Shown: positions 1-6,064 of the stretch, one piece after another
Layout: every line of letters begins with the position of its first letter
Numbering within the stretch: position 1 is the first letter of the stretch
NCBI RefSeq assembly: GCF_035508675.1
Contig: NZ_DATJMN010000103.1
Coordinates: 1-14,028, forward strand
Direction of reading: 5' to 3'
Source of the DNA: Dyella_B sp035508675
Lineage (GTDB): Bacteria > Pseudomonadota > Gammaproteobacteria > Xanthomonadales > Rhodanobacteraceae
DNA: 14,028 bases
The notes under the pieces: generated by a model
Databases searched by the model: none
What the model was told of the DNA's origin: nothing
The model's input: the letters and a program-made list of their open reading frames with translations, nothing else
Translations under genes and position numbers: made by a program

Positions 1-78
1 CAATCCGGTTTCGTCGAGTCGGTAAAACTCGCCGAACAGGGTGTGGCAAGGCTGATCGAGCGCCTGCGCGCCGGCTGA
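1..78 (+). CDS. 3' end of an upstream gene (possibly low-molecular-weight protein tyrosine phosphatase)
   Basis: The first frame is open from the window edge to a TGA at 76-78 and encodes only the last 25 residues of a protein, ending GVARLIERLRAG. The amphipathic pattern (Phe, Val, then a helix with Glu and Leu/Ile) resembles the closing helix of low-molecular-weight protein tyrosine phosphatases, but 25 residues are too few to assign a family. The stop lies 36 bases before the uvrC start with no visible terminator between them, so the two genes are probably cotranscribed. It is real as a reading-frame end. The family call is a guess. Confidence 0.45.
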   Translation, partial: QSGFVESVKLAEQGVARLIERLRAG

Positions 79-114
79 ATATCCGGCCCCGGCAAACGGG
101 CTAGAATTGGAACT

Positions 115-1941
115 ATGCAGCCCGTCTCCCCACCGGCCTTCGACGGCAAGGCCTTTGTTCGCACGCTTACCAGTTCGCCCGGCGTCTATCGTTATTTCGA
201 CGAGGATGGGGCGCTGCTCTACGTCGGCAAAGCGGGCAACCTGAAGAAGCGTGTCAGCAGCTACTTCCTCAAGCCGCGCATGGAGCCGCGTATCGCGGCG
301 ATGGTGTCGCAGATCGCCCGTTGCGAAATCACCGTCACCCGCACCGAGGCCGAGGCGCTGCTGCTGGAATCCCAGCTGATCAAGGCACTGAAGCCGCGCT
401 ACAACATCCTGCTGCGCGACGACAAAAGCTATCCGTACATCTATCTCTCCGGGGGCGAGGACTACCCGCGCCTGGCCTTCCACCGTGGTGCGCGCAATCA
501 GCCGGGACGCTACTTCGGTCCGTTCCCCAGCGCCTTCGCCGTGCGCGAAAGCCTCAACCTGATGCAAAAGCTTTTCAAAGTGCGTCAATGCGAGGACAGC
601 TATTTCCGCAATCGTTCGCGGCCCTGCCTGCAATACCAGATCGGCCGCTGCACCGGCCCCTGCGTAGGCTTGATCAACACCGAGGATTACCGCAACGATG
701 TGCGCCATGCCGAGATGTTCCTGGAAGGCCGCGGCAGCGCGGTGATCGACGAGCTGGTCGCCGCGATGGAGCAGGCCAGCACTGCGTTGAATTTCGAACG
801 CGCCGCCGCCCTGCGCGACCAGATCGCCACCTTGCGCAAGCTGCACGCGCAGAACCACGTGCAAGGCGCGACGGCGGACATGGACGTGATCGCCTGCCGC
901 ATCGAATCGGGCATCGCGTGCGTGAGCGTGTTGTTTTTCCGCAACGGCATCAGCCTGGGCACGCGCGATTTCTATCCACGCCTGCCGCTGGATGCCGAAC
1001 CCGCCGACGTGCTGGCGCAGTTCATCGCGCAGTACTACCTGGATCGGCCGGTACCGCGCGAGATCATCCTCGGCGAAGCGATCGAAGACGAACAACTGCT
1101 CAGCGAAGTGCTCACGCAGCAATGCGGCCACGCGGTGGAAATCAAGACGCGCGTGCGCGGCGATCGTGCGCAATTCCTGCAGATGGCCGAACGCAACGCG
1201 CAGGCCTCGCTCACCTCGCGCATCGCCAGCCGCCAGACCCTGGGCGCGCGCTTCGATGATCTGCAGAACGTGCTCGGCCTGGACGAACCGCCCAAGCGCA
1301 TCGAATGCTTCGACATCAGCCACACGCGCGGCGAGGCCACGGTGGCGTCATGCGTCGTGTTCGGGCCGGAAGGTGCGGAGAAATCGCACTATCGCCGCTT
1401 CAACATCGCCGGCATCACGCCCGGCGACGACTATGCCGCCATGCATCAGGCGCTCACCCGTCGTTTCCGCAAGGTGGCGGAAGGCGAGGGCATCCGGCCC
1501 GACATACTGCTGATCGACGGCGGCACGGGGCAGGTGGCGCAAGCGCTGGACGTATTGCGCGAGCTGGGCATCACCGGCATCGAAGTGGTTGGCGTGGCCA
1601 AGGGCCCGGGCCGGCGCGCAGGCGAGGAAACGCTGGTATTGGCCGGCTCCAACCGCGAGATTCACCCTGGGCCGACATCGCCTGCGCTGCACTTGGTGGC
1701 GGCGGTGCGCGACGAAGCACATCGCTTCGCCATCAGTGGGCATCGCAAGCGCCGGGAAAAGGCACGCGAGCGTAGCGTGCTGGAGGACGTGCAAGGCGTC
1801 GGCGCACGCCGCCGTACCGCATTGCTGAAGGCATTCGGTGGTTTGGCCGGCGTGGAAGCGGCCGGTGTCGAGGAACTGATGCAAGTGAAGGGCATCGACC
1901 GCAGCTTGGCCGAGCGTATCTATGACGCACTCCATGCCTGA
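115..1941 (+). CDS. uvrC: UvrABC excinuclease subunit C
   Basis: UvrC makes the two incisions around a bulky DNA lesion in nucleotide excision repair, after UvrA and UvrB have located and verified the damage, in the cytoplasm. The 608-residue product matches the usual length (E. coli about 610). The N-terminal GIY-YIG nuclease domain shows GVY at 23-25, YVG at 36-38 and the likely catalytic Glu85 in a LLLESQLIK segment. A UVR (UvrB-binding) helix pair lies near residues 205-245. The C-terminal RNase H-like nuclease shows CFDISHT with Asp400, LLIDGG with Asp468, and HRFAISGHRK at 536-545. A helix-hairpin-helix DNA-binding tail (QGVGARRRTALL, VKGIDRSLAERI) ends the protein. The ATG at 115 follows a weak GGAA. 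It is followed 44 bases later by pgsA, the order seen in many gammaproteobacteria. The gene appears intact. Confidence 0.98.
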   Translation: MQPVSPPAFDGKAFVRTLTSSPGVYRYFDEDGALLYVGKAGNLKKRVSSYFLKPRMEPRIAAMVSQIARCEITVTRTEAEALLLESQLIKALKPRYNILLRDDKSYPYIYLSGGEDYPRLAFHRGARNQPGRYFGPFPSAFAVRESLNLMQKLFKVRQCEDSYFRNRSRPCLQYQIGRCTGPCVGLINTEDYRNDVRHAEMFLEGRGSAVIDELVAAMEQASTALNFERAAALRDQIATLRKLHAQNHVQGATADMDVIACRIESGIACVSVLFFRNGISLGTRDFYPRLPLDAEPADVLAQFIAQYYLDRPVPREIILGEAIEDEQLLSEVLTQQCGHAVEIKTRVRGDRAQFLQMAERNAQASLTSRIASRQTLGARFDDLQNVLGLDEPPKRIECFDISHTRGEATVASCVVFGPEGAEKSHYRRFNIAGITPGDDYAAMHQALTRRFRKVAEGEGIRPDILLIDGGTGQVAQALDVLRELGITGIEVVGVAKGPGRRAGEETLVLAGSNREIHPGPTSPALHLVAAVRDEAHRFAISGHRKRREKARERSVLEDVQGVGARRRTALLKAFGGLAGVEAAGVEELMQVKGIDRSLAERIYDALHA

Positions 1942-1985
1942 TCACGCGCGTTCATGAGACACTGCACCCCTATTGGAAGGAGCCC

Positions 1986-2606
1986 ATGCGCATCAATCTA
2001 CCGACCTGGCTGACGCTGTTCCGCGTAGCGCTGCTGCCGGTGATGGTGCTGGTGTTCTACTTGCCGTTTCGCGGCCACAACATCACCGCTGCCATCGTGT
2101 TCGCCCTGGCGGCCGTCACCGATTGGCTCGATGGCTATCTGGCCCGCCGCATGGGCTTGACCTCCAAGTTCGGCGCCTTCCTGGACCCGGTTGCGGACAA
2201 GCTGATGGTGGCCGTGACGCTGTTCCTGCTGGTGGCATCGCACCGCGGCGACTGGTCGGGCATCGTCATGGCGGTGACCTCGGCCATCATCGTGGGCCGC
2301 GAGATCAGCATTTCCGCCCTTCGCGAATGGATGGCCGAGGTCGGCATGCGCGCCACGGTGCGCGTGGCGTTCATCGGCAAGCTGAAGACCGTGATGCAAA
2401 TGGTGGCCCTGATCGTGCTGATCCTGCAGCACGAAAAGGAGGCCGAAGCCTTGCGCCTGTATCACATCGGTGAGGGCCTGCTGGTGCTGGCCGGCGTGCT
2501 CACCATCTGGTCGGGCCTGCACTACCTGCGCGCCGCCTGGCCGGCGCTGCACGAAGACGCCATGGCCGCGGCCCGGTCCGCACCGGACCAGGACAAGAAC
2601 GCTTGA
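1986..2606 (+). CDS. pgsA: CDP-diacylglycerol--glycerol-3-phosphate 3-phosphatidyltransferase (PgsA)
   Basis: PgsA condenses CDP-diacylglycerol with sn-glycerol 3-phosphate to give phosphatidylglycerophosphate and CMP, the committed step to phosphatidylglycerol and cardiolipin, in the inner membrane. The CDP-alcohol phosphatidyltransferase signature DG(x)2AR(x)8G(x)3D(x)3D is complete, with metal and substrate ligands at Asp46, Asp49, Asp67 and Asp71. Several hydrophobic segments span the 206 residues (about 8-27, 33-45, 75-110, 135-150, 160-180). The protein is somewhat longer than E. coli PgsA (182 residues) because of a hydrophilic tail. ATG 1986 is chosen because GGAAGGAG at 1975-1982 precedes it, although the spacing is short (3 bases). 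It probably shares a transcript with uvrC. Its stop codon overlaps the -35 element of the following tRNA promoter. Confidence 0.97.
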   Translation: MRINLPTWLTLFRVALLPVMVLVFYLPFRGHNITAAIVFALAAVTDWLDGYLARRMGLTSKFGAFLDPVADKLMVAVTLFLLVASHRGDWSGIVMAVTSAIIVGREISISALREWMAEVGMRATVRVAFIGKLKTVMQMVALIVLILQHEKEAEALRLYHIGEGLLVLAGVLTIWSGLHYLRAAWPALHEDAMAAARSAPDQDKNA

Positions 2607-2630
2607 CGGTTTCGTTTCAGTCGCTAAAAT
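2603..2630 (+). promoter_or_regulatory. Promoter of the first tRNA-Gly, overlapping the pgsA stop
   Basis: A -35 box TTGACG (2603-2608) and a -10 box TAAAAT (2625-2630) are separated by 16 bases. Transcription would start near 2637, just before the tRNA at 2644. The -35 box contains the pgsA stop codon TGA (2604-2606). The stretch after the -10 (GCGCGG) is GC-rich, as in stringently controlled stable-RNA promoters. This is a sequence match only. Confidence 0.65.
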
Positions 2631-2643
2631 GCGCGGCTCCAAT

Positions 2644-2719
<76 letters not shown>

Positions 2720-2751
2720 AATATCGATTCGCGGATATCCGCGGATGCTTG

Positions 2752-2777
2752 AAAAAAGGGGCGCAAGCCCCTTTTTT
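2752..2777. terminator. Intrinsic terminator, symmetric and probably bidirectional
   Basis: An 11-bp perfect stem (A6 GGGGC, loop GCAA, GCCCC T6) starts 32 bases after the first tRNA-Gly. Because there is an A-run on one side and a T-run on the other, it can terminate the tRNA transcript on the + strand and, facing it, the phosphopantetheinyl transferase gene on the - strand, whose stop is about 100 bases away. The bases from 2778 to 2876 show no further feature. Confidence 0.88.
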
Positions 2778-2876
2778 CGTGCCCGCAACCATGGGTGATG
2801 AAGCCGCGCGCAACGCGTATATCGTTCGATGGAGAGGGCTTCCTCGCAGTCAGGTGTGCGTCGAGGACGACGATTC

Positions 2877-3596
2877 TCACCACGCCATATGCGTGAGCAG
2901 CGTCTGCGTGTTCAAGCGTTGATAGCGAAGCGTCCACCTCGTCGCCGGCATGAACGGCTCGGCCAGCCGCTCGACCACTTCCACCTCGATATCGCCGTTG
3001 TCGGTGTCGAAGCGCAGCACGCGCACGGCATGGAAGTCGAACAGCCGTCCGACAGTGGCGAAACTGGCCTTGAAGAAACTCTCTTTGGCCGAGAACACCG
3101 CGGTAAGCACCACCGGCCACCCCTGAACGAGGGCGGCCTCGGTCAATCGTTTCCTTTCATCGTCGTCCACCACGGTGGTGCGTAGCGCGTGCAGGGTGGC
3201 CGGGCTCACTACGTGTTCCAGATCGATGCCAATGCCACGCAACTGCGACGATGGCAGGGCAATCGCCACGGCCAGGTTGCCGGTATGGGAAATGCTGCCC
3301 AGATAACCCCGCGGCCATACCGGCTGGCGCGCCGATCCTATCGCCAACTCGGCATCCGGCGCGCCGCAGGCCGCAAGCGCCGCACGCGCCGCCAGGCGGC
3401 CGGCCAGGAATTCCGCCTGCCGTTTGCGCACGCTGCGCGCAATGGATGCCGGACAGGCGATGCCATGCTGGGCGAAGGCGGCATCATCGTGGGCCGCCAC
3501 ATCGAAGGGCAGCGCAAAAGCAGGCGGCAGCTGCACCTGGCGATGATCCAGGAGGATGCGATACAACGGCAGGGCGGCGTCTGGAGACCAGGTCAT
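2877..3596 (-). CDS. 4'-phosphopantetheinyl transferase, EntD/Sfp-type
   Basis: This enzyme transfers the 4'-phosphopantetheine arm of coenzyme A to a conserved serine of acyl, peptidyl or aryl carrier proteins, switching on fatty-acid-like, polyketide or non-ribosomal peptide synthases. The 239-residue protein shows the motifs of the EntD group in order: RKRQAEFLAGRLAAR (57-71), PVWPRGYLGSISHT (92-105, with the CoA-contacting His104), GIDLE (123-127, Mg-binding Asp125 and Glu127) and FSAKESFFKA (168-177, Glu172 and Lys171). All expected active-site residues are present. ATG 3596 is the first ATG after an in-frame stop at 3621-3623; no good ribosome-binding site precedes it, so expression may be weak. 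No carrier or synthase gene lies nearby, so its substrate is unknown. Xanthomonadales enzymes of this kind serve pigments (xanthomonadin-like aryl polyenes) or peptide toxins. It sits between two identical tRNA-Gly genes. Confidence 0.92.
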   Translation of the reverse strand: MTWSPDAALPLYRILLDHRQVQLPPAFALPFDVAAHDDAAFAQHGIACPASIARSVRKRQAEFLAGRLAARAALAACGAPDAELAIGSARQPVWPRGYLGSISHTGNLAVAIALPSSQLRGIGIDLEHVVSPATLHALRTTVVDDDERKRLTEAALVQGWPVVLTAVFSAKESFFKASFATVGRLFDFHAVRVLRFDTDNGDIEVEVVERLAEPFMPATRWTLRYQRLNTQTLLTHMAW

Positions 3597-3805
3597 GCGC
3601 GGGACCGGTGCTGCGACAGGTCATCAAGATAGAGGGCGGGAGTAGTCACGAGCACAGTCTTCCTGGGCGCGGAAACACATGCAAGGCAAGCCGTGCGCTG
3701 ACTGGGGCAATACGCGGTTGCTCAAGCAAAATTCAATCCGTTCAACTTACCGGGAATCGCCGGATGAAGATGCCCAGCCGTGTTCATCAGGGCCGGCACG
3801 GGCTA
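3597..3805. other. Intergenic spacer upstream of the phosphopantetheinyl transferase and second tRNA-Gly
   Basis: About 210 bases lie between the start of the minus-strand transferase gene and the promoter of the second tRNA-Gly. Reading frames here have no credible start or protein-like composition. The transferase promoter must lie in this stretch, but I see no convincing -35/-10 pair for it. No integrase remnant, tRNA fragment or inverted repeat was seen. Confidence 0.5.
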
Positions 3806-3833
3806 TTCACATTGGACCTGATTCTGCTATAGT
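3806..3833 (+). promoter_or_regulatory. Promoter of the second tRNA-Gly
   Basis: The -35 box is TTCACA (3806-3811) and the -10 box is TATAGT (3828-3833), with a 16-base spacer, and the tRNA starts 14 bases after the -10. The region from the -10 to the tRNA resembles the same interval before copy 1 (about 13 of 21 bases equal, including GCT at the left edge and GCTCC near the tRNA), consistent with a duplicated promoter that has since drifted. Confidence 0.62.
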
Positions 3834-3846
3834 TATCCGCTCCGAC

Positions 3847-3922
<76 letters not shown>

Positions 3923-3930
3923 GATTCAAG

Positions 3931-3962
3931 CAAAACCTCGGTGAGCCGGGGTTTTGTTTTTT
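3931..3962 (+). terminator. Intrinsic terminator of the second tRNA-Gly
   Basis: An 11-bp stem (CAAAACCTCGG, loop TGAG, CCGGGGTTTTG with one G-T pair) is followed by six T residues after its last G. It begins 8 bases after the tRNA CCA. It would separate tRNA-Gly from tRNA-Cys, which is unusual for a pair that is cotranscribed in E. coli. Confidence 0.85.
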
Positions 3963-3987
3963 CAAGCGAAGCCCGACCTGCTAAGGT
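3960..3987 (+). promoter_or_regulatory. Candidate promoter of tRNA-Cys
   Basis: TTTCAA (3960-3965) and TAAGGT (3982-3987) are spaced by 16 bases, placing a start near 3994, ten bases before the tRNA. The -35 box overlaps the T-run of the preceding terminator. The match to consensus is modest, but a promoter is needed here if that terminator works. Confidence 0.45.
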
Positions 3988-4003
3988 TGCGGTCTAGCGC
4001 AAT

Positions 4004-4077
4004 GGCCAGGTGGCAGAGTGGTCATGCAGCGGCCTGCAAAGCCGTGTACGCCGGTTCGATTCCGACCCTGGCCTCCA
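4004..4077 (+). tRNA. tRNA-Cys (anticodon GCA)
   Basis: The 74-base cloverleaf has acceptor stem GGCCAGG/CCTGGCC, D arm GCA...TGC, anticodon stem GCGGC/GCCGT with loop CTGCAAA, a T arm with TTCGATT, a discriminator T (typical identity base for cysteine) and an encoded CCA. The anticodon GCA is at 4036-4038. It corresponds in position to E. coli cysT. No tRNA-Leu follows, unlike the E. coli glyW-cysT-leuZ cluster. Confidence 0.96.
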
Positions 4078-4093
4078 TTGCGAATGAAGAATG

Positions 4094-4118
4094 AAAGCGC
4101 CCTTGTGGCGCTTTTTTT
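4094..4118 (+). terminator. Intrinsic terminator of tRNA-Cys
   Basis: An AAAGCGCC stem pairs with GGCGCTTT across a CTTGT loop and runs into seven T residues. It starts 17 bases after the tRNA. The 75 bases from 4119 to 4193 hold nothing I can identify. Confidence 0.87.
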
Positions 4119-4193
4119 CTGCTGCGCTGGCGGTACTAAATCCTTGGCTCTGTTCCGGGCTACTGCCGAATCGCCACCGCATCGTGATATGCA

Positions 4194-4215
4194 GCATCCA
4201 TGCTTAAGTGGATGC
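4194..4215. other. Hairpin just downstream of the 60-residue membrane protein gene
   Basis: GCATCCA and TGGATGC form a perfect 7-bp stem around an 8-base loop. It begins 3 bases beyond the minus-strand stop codon at 4219-4221. There is no T-run on either side, so it is not a classical intrinsic terminator. It could protect the mRNA 3' end or assist factor-dependent termination. Confidence 0.45.
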
Positions 4216-4218
4216 GGC

Positions 4219-4401
4219 TTAACGATGAGCACGAGTTGCGAATGACTTGGAAAAACTGCGACGCCGAAGGATGCGCGCCCAGAACCAGAGTTCGCACGCG
4301 GCGCCTGCAACGAAGAGAGCCCAGCCCCCGCCAGTCATGCCGACGCTATAAGAAACGAGTGCAGCAATCAGCACGGTGATGGTGAAAAGCTGATGTTTCA
4401 T
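4219..4401 (-). CDS. Small two-helix inner-membrane protein, function unknown
   Basis: The 60-residue product has a first hydrophobic helix at about residues 4-21, a glycine-rich turn (MTGGGW, 21-26), a second helix at about 26-43 and a basic tail containing RILRRRSF. This predicts two membrane crossings with the charged end in the cytoplasm. ATG 4401 is preferred over an upstream in-frame ATG at 4458 because a strong GGAGG lies 4 bases before it, and because the longer form would overlap the end of the preceding gene. It lies 53 bases downstream of the DUF4386-like gene on the same strand, so the two probably form an operon. I do not recognise a named family. Confidence 0.68.
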   Translation of the reverse strand: MKHQLFTITVLIAALVSYSVGMTGGGWALFVAGAACELWFWARILRRRSFSKSFATRAHR

Positions 4402-4454
4402 ATCGCCTCCGAAAGTCTGACGGCTTGAGATACGCCTGGATGAAGCGGACATCA

Positions 4455-5177
4455 TCAACGCGCAGTGGCCGGGATGTTACGACTCGATGGACGTCCGACG
4501 CCGCGCAGCAGCAACCAAAAACCGATGACGATTTCATAGATGCCTGCGGGCGTATCGAAATTATCGCCCATGGGATTATCAGGCCAGACGATGGCGGCGA
4601 TCGTGCCCGCCAGCATCACCACATAGGCCAGCAAGCCGAATCCTGCCAGTAGCCAGGGTATATAGCGGGATTTGAAAAACAGCCAGCTGAAAACAATGCA
4701 GCCCAGCGATAGAAAGATCAGGCCGATGTTGTAGCCGGCATCGTGCGTGTCATTGAAAAGCCAGACGAGACTTTGCAGTTGCTGACTTGAAAACACTGTG
4801 GCGTATCGTGCATCGGTCAGCAATTGCAGCATGGTGAAGCTGTTGAGCGTAATCACGCCGAGCACCGCTGCTTCCGCCACTCGCCAGAATGCCGCAAGCA
4901 AGGCCAGATGCCTGCCGACCGGCCGAAGCAGTACGTACAACGCGACTGCCATGGCGATGTCGCCGGTAAAGGCCGCCAGATCGCTCACCATGCCTATGCG
5001 GAACAGCAGTAGATGGTCGACGATTTGCGCGGCTGTTTTCGCCGGATCGTTATCCACGATCATGCTGCCGCGGCCGTTGAATTCGCCGAACACGCCGCAT
5101 GCCATCAGCAGCAAATAGAGAAAACCCGCGACCCTTGCGGCGGTGCGCTGGGATTGGTCGATCACGGTGCTTGCCAT
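4455..5177 (-). CDS. DUF4386-like integral membrane protein
   Basis: The 240-residue protein is almost entirely hydrophobic, with about six membrane segments (roughly 13-31, 58-84, 92-116, 148-166, 171-192, 213-229). Its opening (QRTAARVAGFLYLLLMACGVFGEF) followed by a NDPAKTAAQIVDHLLLFRIG stretch and LYVLLRPVGRHLALLAAFWRVAEA is the pattern I associate with DUF4386, a family of unknown function. I prefer ATG 5177: a GGGGAAG box precedes it, and the protein family normally begins shortly before the first helix. Starts at 5192 and 5246 are also open. It is probably the first gene of a two-gene unit with the small membrane protein downstream. Base composition is visibly less GC-rich than uvrC or the RND operon. 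Confidence 0.8.
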   Translation of the reverse strand: MASTVIDQSQRTAARVAGFLYLLLMACGVFGEFNGRGSMIVDNDPAKTAAQIVDHLLLFRIGMVSDLAAFTGDIAMAVALYVLLRPVGRHLALLAAFWRVAEAAVLGVITLNSFTMLQLLTDARYATVFSSQQLQSLVWLFNDTHDAGYNIGLIFLSLGCIVFSWLFFKSRYIPWLLAGFGLLAYVVMLAGTIAAIVWPDNPMGDNFDTPAGIYEIVIGFWLLLRGVGRPSSRNIPATAR

Positions 5178-5585
5178 GACACTTCCCCGCATGTCGCCGG
5201 TGGCGCGATCTTGACGGGAGGAGGCTAGCATTTGGGTATGCGGCAACGAGTGCCAAAGGTCATCGCATGTCTCTGCGTCGACCTGAGTATGTTGATGCGA
5301 TGTTGATTGGGCGGTGTCGAATCCTGCCGCTACTTTTGGGATGGCAATGTTGGGATTCGCTTGCGCTCATCGCCAACCTGCGTGATCTCGGCCGGGAGAG
5401 CTTGCCACGATTCAAATGGATGCCAACACGGAGTAGACAGTCAAGAAACTGTGAAAGCATTGCCGCCCTTATCGGGCCGCTGAATTATGCGCCGGGCAAG
5501 CAAAAGAATTCTTCAACCTATCCACGATCCGCCTGCTACATTTCGACTCCCGGTAGGCGAACTACCATTCACCCAGGGGAAGCCC
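5178..5585. other. Divergent intergenic region between the DUF4386-like gene and the small secreted protein gene
   Basis: This 408-base gap must hold promoters in both directions. On the + strand, TTGCCG (5460-5465) and AATTAT (5483-5488) are 17 bases apart and could drive the gene at 5586, but the match is weak. A + frame open from 5267 to 5617 has no ribosome-binding site and a composition unlike a protein, and it overlaps the better-supported gene start, so I do not call it. No RNA gene, repeat or mobile element was seen. Confidence 0.4.
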
Positions 5586-6062
5586 ATGTCCCATCGTCAA
5601 GGAAGTTTTGTCCGTAAAGCAGCATTCGCCGGCCTGACTGCTCTTTGCGTAACCTCAACGGCTTTTGCCCAGACCGCCGCACCGGCGACTGGGCTTGGTC
5701 AATCCTGGCCGAACGCTGCAGACGTAAGCGCCAGTCCGAACTGGCACGTGTACGTGTTTATGTTGAATGGCATCCAGTACATCCAGGTCAACGATTTGAA
5801 CGGCACCGTGCATGCGGCGGTGGGTACCGCCAATGGCACCTCGATCGTGTTGCCGGTGGGTGTCGATGCGCAGAACGTTTCGACGCCTGCGCAGAGCTCG
5901 ACGACGTCAGCGTCGCCCAGTACAACTTCGGGTGCTGCGCAGACGGTTTATCAGGACAGCGCCACCACGGTGACTGCGACGCCGCAAAGCAACGGGACGA
6001 CAAAGTTCACCATTCAAACGGCTTGCACAGGTATGTCATGCAGCGGCGGTGGTGGGCAGTGA
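5586..6062 (+). CDS. Small secreted protein with Ser/Thr-rich linker, function unknown
   Basis: The 158-residue product starts with a Sec signal peptide (basic SHRQGSFVRK, hydrophobic core, AFA before Gln29), leaving about 130 mature residues. The first part of the mature chain (about 38-95) looks like a small folded module, with SWPNAADVSASPNWHVYVF and a following IQYIQVND strand pattern. Next comes a low-complexity Ser/Thr/Ala linker (about 100-140). The tail has two cysteines four residues apart (Cys147, Cys152) and ends SGGGGQ. ATG 5586 is chosen over the in-frame ATG at 5487 because AGGGGAAG precedes it and the signal peptide then begins correctly. Cys21 does not sit in a lipobox. It converges on the MASE1 gene with only 2 bases between their stop codons and no terminator. 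I do not know a function. Confidence 0.82.
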   Translation: MSHRQGSFVRKAAFAGLTALCVTSTAFAQTAAPATGLGQSWPNAADVSASPNWHVYVFMLNGIQYIQVNDLNGTVHAAVGTANGTSIVLPVGVDAQNVSTPAQSSTTSASPSTTSGAAQTVYQDSATTVTATPQSNGTTKFTIQTACTGMSCSGGGGQ

Positions 6063-6064
6063 GG

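Noticed and set aside
1998..2642. A 214-codon antisense frame over pgsA
   Set aside because: The same shadow effect applies: it has runs of His and Gln, and its start lies in the tRNA-Gly promoter region with no start signal.
3251..3832. A 193-codon + strand frame overlapping the phosphopantetheinyl transferase
   Set aside because: It is an antisense shadow of a gene with complete catalytic motifs. It is rich in Arg, Pro and Ala and has no start context.
4078..4220. A tRNA-Leu gene expected after tRNA-Cys by analogy with E. coli
   Set aside because: No cloverleaf, acceptor-stem pair or TTCGA-type T loop could be found. The stretch holds the tRNA-Cys terminator and a small hairpin.
4402..4458. 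Longer version of the small membrane protein starting at 4458
   Set aside because: The 19 extra residues are polar, overlap the end of the DUF4386-like gene and lack a good ribosome-binding site, while GGAGG directly precedes 4401.
5267..5617. A + strand frame of 116 codons upstream of the secreted protein gene
   Set aside because: It has no ribosome-binding site, an unprotein-like sequence, and overlaps the signal-peptide start at 5586 in another frame.
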